From positions 1-64,000 of the forward strand of contig CACMDE010000005.1 of the NCBI GenBank assembly GCA_902612345.1: DNA of 64,000 nt, given 5' to 3'. Source of the DNA: an uncultured Pelagibacteraceae bacterium. Its GTDB lineage: Bacteria; Pseudomonadota; Alphaproteobacteria; Pelagibacterales; Pelagibacteraceae. Every line of letters starts with the position of its first letter. Positions within the stretch are counted from its first letter, which is position 1. A model generated the notes under the pieces. That model did not search any database and was not told where the DNA came from. It saw nothing but the letters and a program-made list of their open reading frames with translations. Made by a program: the position numbers and the translations under genes. Below are positions 59,636 through 64,000 of this stretch, one piece after another.

Positions 59636-60306
59636 TGAAAAAATTTATTATTAAACTTGAACAAAATTTAGGATTTAAAATTAACAATAAACAACTCTAT
59701 GTTAAAGCTTTAACACATAAAAGTGCAGACAAATTAAATAATTACGAAAAATTAGAATTTTTAGGTGATAGAGTTTTAGGTCTTTGTATTTCTAAAAAAC
59801 TACTAGATATTTTCCCAAATGAAAAAGAAGGAATTTTAGATAAAAAACTAGCCTCTTTAGTAAATAAAAATAGATGTTTTGAAGTTGGTCAAAAATTGAA
59901 TTTAGATAAAATTGTAAAAATTGGTAATTTAAGATTAAACAAACAAACTGTTGAAAAAAAAATTATTTCAGATTCATGTGAGGCAATTATTGGTGCAATA
60001 TATATAGATAAAGGCTTTGATTTTGTAGAAAATTTTATATTAAAAATCTGGGATCATTATATATATGATAAAAATATAAATATCATAGACGCAAAAACTA
60101 AACTCCAAGAATATTCACTTAAAAAATTCAAAATTTTACCAACATATAAATTTATTTCAGATACAGGTCCAAAACACAGACCAAATTTTAAAGTTGCTGT
60201 TAAATTAAAAGATACTTCATTTGTAGAAGCAGAGGGAGCATCAAAAAAATTAGCACAACAAGCAGCAGCAACAAAATTATTAAATCAAATTGAGATTAAA
60301 AAATGA
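59635..60306 (+). CDS. rnc: Ribonuclease III
   Basis: 223 residues. The signature NYEKLEFLGDRVLGL (about 37-51) holds catalytic acids; DSCEAIIGAIYIDKG supplies the last ones, and a dsRNA-binding domain (about 150-222; GPKHRPNFKVAVKL, GASKKLAQQAAATKLL) follows. It processes rRNA and dsRNA stems. Overlaps recO by four bases. The usual era gene is missing between rnc and recO. Confidence 0.97.
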   Translation: MKKFIIKLEQNLGFKINNKQLYVKALTHKSADKLNNYEKLEFLGDRVLGLCISKKLLDIFPNEKEGILDKKLASLVNKNRCFEVGQKLNLDKIVKIGNLRLNKQTVEKKIISDSCEAIIGAIYIDKGFDFVENFILKIWDHYIYDKNINIIDAKTKLQEYSLKKFKILPTYKFISDTGPKHRPNFKVAVKLKDTSFVEAEGASKKLAQQAAATKLLNQIEIKK

Positions 60307-60977
60307 AGATTGATGATAAAGGTTTCATGATTAACAAGCAAAAGTATAACGAAAACTCAGTAATCGCTGAATTTTTTACTGAAAATAATGGAAAAATTTC
60401 TGGATTAATATTTGGTGCTACCTCTTCAAAAATAAAAAATTTTTTATTACTTGGTAATCTATTTCGATTACAGTACAATTCAAAAAATCAGAACAGAGCT
60501 GGATATTTTAAAGTTGAAATAGAAAAGATTTTTACTCCTTATTATCTTGATCACAAAATAAAATTAAATTGCATTTTATATTCTCTTAACTTAGTTAAAA
60601 TTCTCACTGTTGAGAATCAATCTAATTTAAGTATTTATAATCAATTATACAAGTTATACGAAATTTTAAAACATGATGATTGGATTAAAAAATTTATTTT
60701 TTGGGAACTTGAGGTAATTAAAATTGTTGGTTACGATATTAACTTTAATAACTATATAGATACTTCTCAAATAAATAAAACAGGCTCATATATTCGTACA
60801 ATTGATGGTTCTAAAGAGATTCCATCCTTTTTGTTAAAAGACGACGATAAAGAAACTAATTATAATGAATTAAAAGATGGGCTTAATATAGTAGGAGATT
60901 TTTTAAATAAATCAGTCCTTATACCTAATAATATTAATTATCCTTTATCGAGAAATGAATTTATTAAATTAATCTAA
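60303..60977 (+). CDS. recO: DNA repair protein RecO
   Basis: 224 residues. The N-terminal OB fold begins DDKGFMINKQKYNENSVIAEFF, and the helical domain contains FWELEVIKIVGYDINF. RecO loads RecA with RecR. It has no visible zinc-finger cysteines in the C-terminal part, as in E. coli and unlike Deinococcus RecO. Weakly conserved family, supported by position after rnc. The 3' end overlaps the convergent hemB by nine bases. Confidence 0.88.
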   Translation: MKIDDKGFMINKQKYNENSVIAEFFTENNGKISGLIFGATSSKIKNFLLLGNLFRLQYNSKNQNRAGYFKVEIEKIFTPYYLDHKIKLNCILYSLNLVKILTVENQSNLSIYNQLYKLYEILKHDDWIKKFIFWELEVIKIVGYDINFNNYIDTSQINKTGSYIRTIDGSKEIPSFLLKDDDKETNYNELKDGLNIVGDFLNKSVLIPNNINYPLSRNEFIKLI

Positions 60978-61958
60978 TTCTCCCGCAACCTCATTTGCAA
61001 AATATGTAACAATTGCACTAGCACCTGCGCGTTTAAAAGAAATTAAACTCTCAACAACTGCATTTTTATTGATAATATTATTTTTGATTCCATTTTTGAT
61101 TAAAGAATATTCTCCTGAAACTTGGTAAGCAAATACCGGTATTTTAAATTTATTTTTTATACTTTGTATTACGTCTAAGTAAGGCATACCTGGTTTAACC
61201 ATAACAAGATCTGCACCTTCTTTTATATCAAGAGCTACCTCTCTAATAGCTTCATCTATATTTGAATAATCCATTTGATAAGTTTTTTTATCACCTTTTA
61301 ATGCTGACTTTGAACCTACCGCATCTCTAAATGGACCATAAAAATTTGAAGCATACTTTACAGCATAAGACAAAAGCTGGACATCAATATATTTATTTTT
61401 ATCAAGTGATTTTCTAATTTCACCTATTCTTCCATCCATCATGTCGGACGGTGCTAATACATCACAACCCATTTGTGCTTGTATAAGGGATTGTTCAATT
61501 AAAATCCTAATTGTTTCATCGTTTAAAATTTTATTTTTTTTAATTAAACCATCATGTCCGTGTGTTGTATATGGATCTAAAGCTACATCTGCCATAAGTC
61601 CTATTTCATTTTTATATCTTTTCTTTGTTAATCTGAGGGCTTTGCAAACAAGATTATTTTCATTTAATGCTTCTGTTCCAATATTGTTTTTTTTTCTTAT
61701 TAAAGTGTATGGAAAAAAAGCAATTAAAGGTATTTTATTAGATATAGTTTTATCGACAATTTTTGGTAACATATCAATTGAATACTTAAAAATACCAGGC
61801 ATACTTTTAATTTCTATTTTTTTGTTTTTCCCATCAGTAAGAAAAATTGGTAATATTAAATCATTAGAAGATAGATCGTTCTCCCTTATAAGTCTTCTGG
61901 TCCAACTAAATTTTCTATTACGTCTTAGTCTCAATGATGGATATTTGCCTGTTATCAT
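60969..61958 (-). CDS. hemB: Delta-aminolevulinic acid dehydratase (porphobilinogen synthase)
   Basis: 329 residues. It condenses two aminolevulinates in haem synthesis. The metal site reads DVALDPYTTHGHDG, with aspartates instead of the cysteines of zinc enzymes, so it should be the Mg/K-dependent type. The Schiff-base lysine is in LVMVKPGMPYLDV; APSDMMDGRIGEIR is conserved. Divergent from the hydroxylase gene across 72 bases. Confidence 0.97.
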   Translation of the reverse strand: MITGKYPSLRLRRNRKFSWTRRLIRENDLSSNDLILPIFLTDGKNKKIEIKSMPGIFKYSIDMLPKIVDKTISNKIPLIAFFPYTLIRKKNNIGTEALNENNLVCKALRLTKKRYKNEIGLMADVALDPYTTHGHDGLIKKNKILNDETIRILIEQSLIQAQMGCDVLAPSDMMDGRIGEIRKSLDKNKYIDVQLLSYAVKYASNFYGPFRDAVGSKSALKGDKKTYQMDYSNIDEAIREVALDIKEGADLVMVKPGMPYLDVIQSIKNKFKIPVFAYQVSGEYSLIKNGIKNNIINKNAVVESLISFKRAGASAIVTYFANEVAGELD

Positions 61959-61996
61959 ATAAATTTTATTTATTTAATTATGCGACAAAAGTTATA

Positions 61997-62002
61997 TATA
62001 CT
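61997..62002 (+). promoter_or_regulatory. -10 box candidate before the AspH-like gene
   Basis: TATACT (5 of 6) lies 28 bases before the ATG at 62031, within the 72-base gap shared with the divergent hemB. The spaced -35 position reads TTAATT and is poor. No operator or hairpin was seen in the gap. Confidence 0.3.
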
Positions 62003-62030
62003 ATATTAATTTTTGAGCTAATAAAAAATT

Positions 62031-62621
62031 ATGCCTTTAAACTTTAACGATTTTCAAAAGCAAGATATCAAATTCGATATCAAAAAATTAAGAAACGCAT
62101 GTGAGGAAGTATTAAAAATAAAGGGTTTTGATACAAGTTTAGGCATACCTCATTTTGCTGGAATATCTTTAAACCAAATACCAGGTATACCGGAGTCTAT
62201 TACTGGTAATAAAATAAGAGGTGTTTTTTGGACAAAACCAAATTCAACTGGAAAAGAAGTTATGAGAGACTCTGAAATTGACGAAGGTAAATACACTGAA
62301 TTTTTAGAAATATTTAAAAATACTTATTTTAAAGAAGTTTATGATAAATTATCAAAAATTTATAAATTAGGAAGAGTCAGGCTTTTATTAAAAGAACCAA
62401 GATCGACACTAAGCTGGCACAGAGATCCTGAACCAAGATTGCATATACCAATATACACCAATCCTGGAGCGATAATGGTTATTGATCATATAGCCAAACA
62501 TATGCCTGCTGATGGCTCTGTATGGATTACAAACAACACAAAGTACCATAATGCATTTAATGGAGGTGAAGAAAATAGAGTTCATCTTGTTGCGTGTGTA
62601 CTAGATTACAAATTTAATTAA
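62031..62621 (+). CDS. Aspartyl/asparaginyl beta-hydroxylase-like protein, role unknown
   Basis: 196 residues, not recognised as a named protein. The C-terminal half looks like an Fe(II)/2-oxoglutarate dioxygenase of the AspH type: LSWHRDPEPRLHIPI (His130, Asp132), then NTKYHNAFNGGEENRVHLVAC with His173 and Arg183, in the spacing expected for metal and 2-oxoglutarate binding. The N-terminal half has no motif I know. No signal peptide, so cytoplasmic. It sits just before rpiB-glyA (no gap to rpiB). Substrate could be a protein or a small molecule. Confidence 0.6.
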   Translation: MPLNFNDFQKQDIKFDIKKLRNACEEVLKIKGFDTSLGIPHFAGISLNQIPGIPESITGNKIRGVFWTKPNSTGKEVMRDSEIDEGKYTEFLEIFKNTYFKEVYDKLSKIYKLGRVRLLLKEPRSTLSWHRDPEPRLHIPIYTNPGAIMVIDHIAKHMPADGSVWITNNTKYHNAFNGGEENRVHLVACVLDYKFN

Positions 62622-63047
62622 TTGAAAAAAATAATTATAGCTTCAGATCATGCTGGTTTCTCTTTAAAAGAGTATGTAAAAAAAAATTTATTAAAAAAAA
62701 GATTATTACTTAAAGATCTTGGTACTAAGTCAAAAGACAGAGTTGACTATCCTGTATATGCACATAAATTATCTAAAATTATTAAAAAAAATGACAATAC
62801 AATAGGTATTTTGATTTGTGGTTCAGGACAAGGGATGATAATGACAGCAAATAAACATAAGAATATAAGAGCTGCCTTATGTTATGATGTTAAATCAACC
62901 AAATTATCAAGATTGCATAATGATGCAAATATTATAACATTAGGTTCTAGACTAATTTCAAAAAAAAATGCCATTAAATATATTAATATTTTTTTGAAAA
63001 CTAAGTTTGAAGGTGGTAGACACAAAAAAAGGATAGGAAAAATTTAA
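62622..63047 (+). CDS. rpiB: Ribose 5-phosphate isomerase B
   Basis: 141 residues, starting with TTG immediately after the upstream stop; no ATG is available before the conserved IIIASDHAGFSLKEYV. LICGSGQGMIMTANKHKNIRAAL contains the catalytic cysteine and the substrate loop, and NIITLGSRLI closes the core. It interconverts ribose 5-phosphate and ribulose 5-phosphate. rpiB-glyA adjacency is common in alphaproteobacteria. Confidence 0.93.
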   Translation: MKKIIIASDHAGFSLKEYVKKNLLKKRLLLKDLGTKSKDRVDYPVYAHKLSKIIKKNDNTIGILICGSGQGMIMTANKHKNIRAALCYDVKSTKLSRLHNDANIITLGSRLISKKNAIKYINIFLKTKFEGGRHKKRIGKI

Positions 63048-64000
63048 ATGTCTAAAGAAAGTAGTTATATAAATAATCAGTATCAGGATTTTTTTGAAAA
63101 GAGTCTTTTAGATATTGATCCTGATATTCATAAAGCTATAAACGATGAATTAAAAAGACAACAAAGTCATATAGAGCTAATAGCATCTGAAAATATAGTT
63201 TCTCAAGCAGTGCTGGAAGCCCAAGGTTCAGTTCTTACTAATAAATATGCGGAAGGTTATTCTGGTAAAAGATATTATAATGGATGTGCTCATGTTGATG
63301 TCGCTGAAAATTTAGCTAATGAAAGACTTAAGAAATTATTTAATTGTAAATTTGCAAATTCACAACCACATTCTGGAGCACAAGCGAACGGTGCTGTTTT
63401 TTTAGCAATTCTGAATCCTGGTGATACTTTTATGGGTATGAGTTTAAATTCAGGTGGACATATTACACATGGTTTAAAAATCGCAATGTCAGGAAAATGG
63501 TTTAATGCGATTGGTTATGATGTTGATAAAAGTTCTGAGCTTATAGATTATGACAATGTTGAAAAACTTGCTTTAGAACATAAACCAAAATTAATAATTG
63601 CTGGTGGAAGTGCATATTCAAGAGTAATAGATTTTAAAAGATTCAGAGAAATAGCAGACAAAGTAGGAGCCTATCTAATGGTTGATATGGCTCATTTTTC
63701 TGGATTAGTTGCTGGCAAAGGTTATCCAAATCCTGTTGATCATGCACACGTAGTTACTTCAACAACTCATAAAGTATTTAGAAGTGCTAGGGGAGGAATC
63801 ATTCTAACTAATCATGAAGATCTTGCTAAGAAAATTAATACTGCTGTTTTTCCAGGATATCAGGGTGGGCCTCTAATGCATATTATTGCTGCCAAAGCAG
63901 TTGGATTTCTGGAAGCATTAAAACCAGAATTTCAAACTTACATTAAAACTGTTTTATCAAATGCAAAAATTTTAAGTGAAACATTAATAAATAATGGTTT
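63048..64000 (+). CDS. glyA: Serine hydroxymethyltransferase (cut by window end)
   Basis: About 317 N-terminal residues of roughly 420-430. It interconverts serine and glycine with tetrahydrofolate. [48 protein letters not shown] and [18 protein letters not shown] are canonical. The PLP lysine motif reads [13 protein letters not shown], where most bacteria have THKTLRGPRGG. It starts at the base after the rpiB stop. It links to the sox operon through glycine and methylene-tetrahydrofolate. Confidence 0.97.
   Translation, partial: MSKESSYINNQYQDFFEKSLLDIDPDIHKAINDELKRQQSHIELIASENIVSQAVLEAQGSVLTNKYAEGYSGKRYYNGCAHVDVAENLANERLKKLFNCKFANSQPHSGAQANGAVFLAILNPGDTFMGMSLNSGGHITHGLKIAMSGKWFNAIGYDVDKSSELIDYDNVEKLALEHKPKLIIAGGSAYSRVIDFKRFREIADKVGAYLMVDMAHFSGLVAGKGYPNPVDHAHVVTSTTHKVFRSARGGIILTNHEDLAKKINTAVFPGYQGGPLMHIIAAKAVGFLEALKPEFQTYIKTVLSNAKILSETLINNG

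Noticed and set aside
61441-61962. A 173-codon forward open frame opposite hemB
   Set aside because: hemB is fully conserved on the other strand; this product is a hydrophobic shadow with no motif.
1-64000. CRISPR arrays, insertion sequences, prophage or toxin-antitoxin genes
   Set aside because: No repeat-spacer pattern, transposase, phage or paired toxin-antitoxin frame was seen while reading the coding content and all gaps.

Overview
The window is a very AT-rich, very gene-dense stretch of chromosome from a streamlined alphaproteobacterium. It is almost certainly a member of the SAR11 clade (Pelagibacterales, Candidatus Pelagibacter relatives). The evidence is the low GC, the lysine/asparagine/isoleucine-rich proteins, intergenic gaps mostly under 50 bases or negative, the alphaproteobacterial gene orders (tuf-tRNA-Trp-secE; adk between secY and rpsM; rpsK-rpoA without rpsD), and a heterotetrameric sarcosine oxidase operon. 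I cannot assign a subclade without a search. No mobile element, CRISPR array, prophage or integrase was seen, and no stretch above 300 bases lacks a gene. The largest gap is the 149 bases between rpoC and rpsL.

Region 1 (1-27629, all +) is one continuous information-processing supercluster: tuf(partial)-tRNA-Trp-secE-nusG-rplKAJL-rpoBC, then rpsL-rpsG-fusA, S10, spc and alpha operon genes ending rpoA-rplQ. A terminator-like hairpin plus a TTGACA promoter separates rpoC from rpsL, and a second promoter lies between adk and rpsM. There is no tuf after fusA, and rpmD (L30) is missing between rpsE and rplO.

Region 2 (27647-33529): a 23S pseudouridine synthase, lipB (-), the magnesium transporter gene mgtE, panC (-), then galU-ugd, which make UDP-glucuronate. 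Region 3 (40029-33531, -) reads ruvX-pyrB-pyrC/X-plsY-topA-small lipoprotein-ridA as one tightly packed operon; the pyrC-like gene has lost its metal-binding HxH. Region 4 (40079-46180, +) is gatCAB, then a class I O-methyltransferase abutting trhO, together a predicted 5-methoxyuridine-34 tRNA module, then a MATE transporter. Region 5 (51223-46148, -) is the sarcosine oxidase operon soxB-D-A-G, with tRNA-Ser(GCT) divergent from it across a 14-base perfect palindrome.

Region 6: slt (-), then dapA-smpB-folK, spoT/rel-pyrE-pdxJ-acpS-lepB-rnc-recO (+), hemB (-), an AspH-like hydroxylase of unknown role, rpiB and glyA (cut by the window end). Together these are mainly core functions: transcription, translation, pyrimidine, folate/C1, B-vitamin, envelope and stringent-response genes. 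No large novel accessory system is visible. The best leads are the trmR-trhO pair, the non-canonical PyrC, the shortened Rel protein, the orphan hydroxylase, the 46-residue lipoprotein, and several tight regulatory sites.
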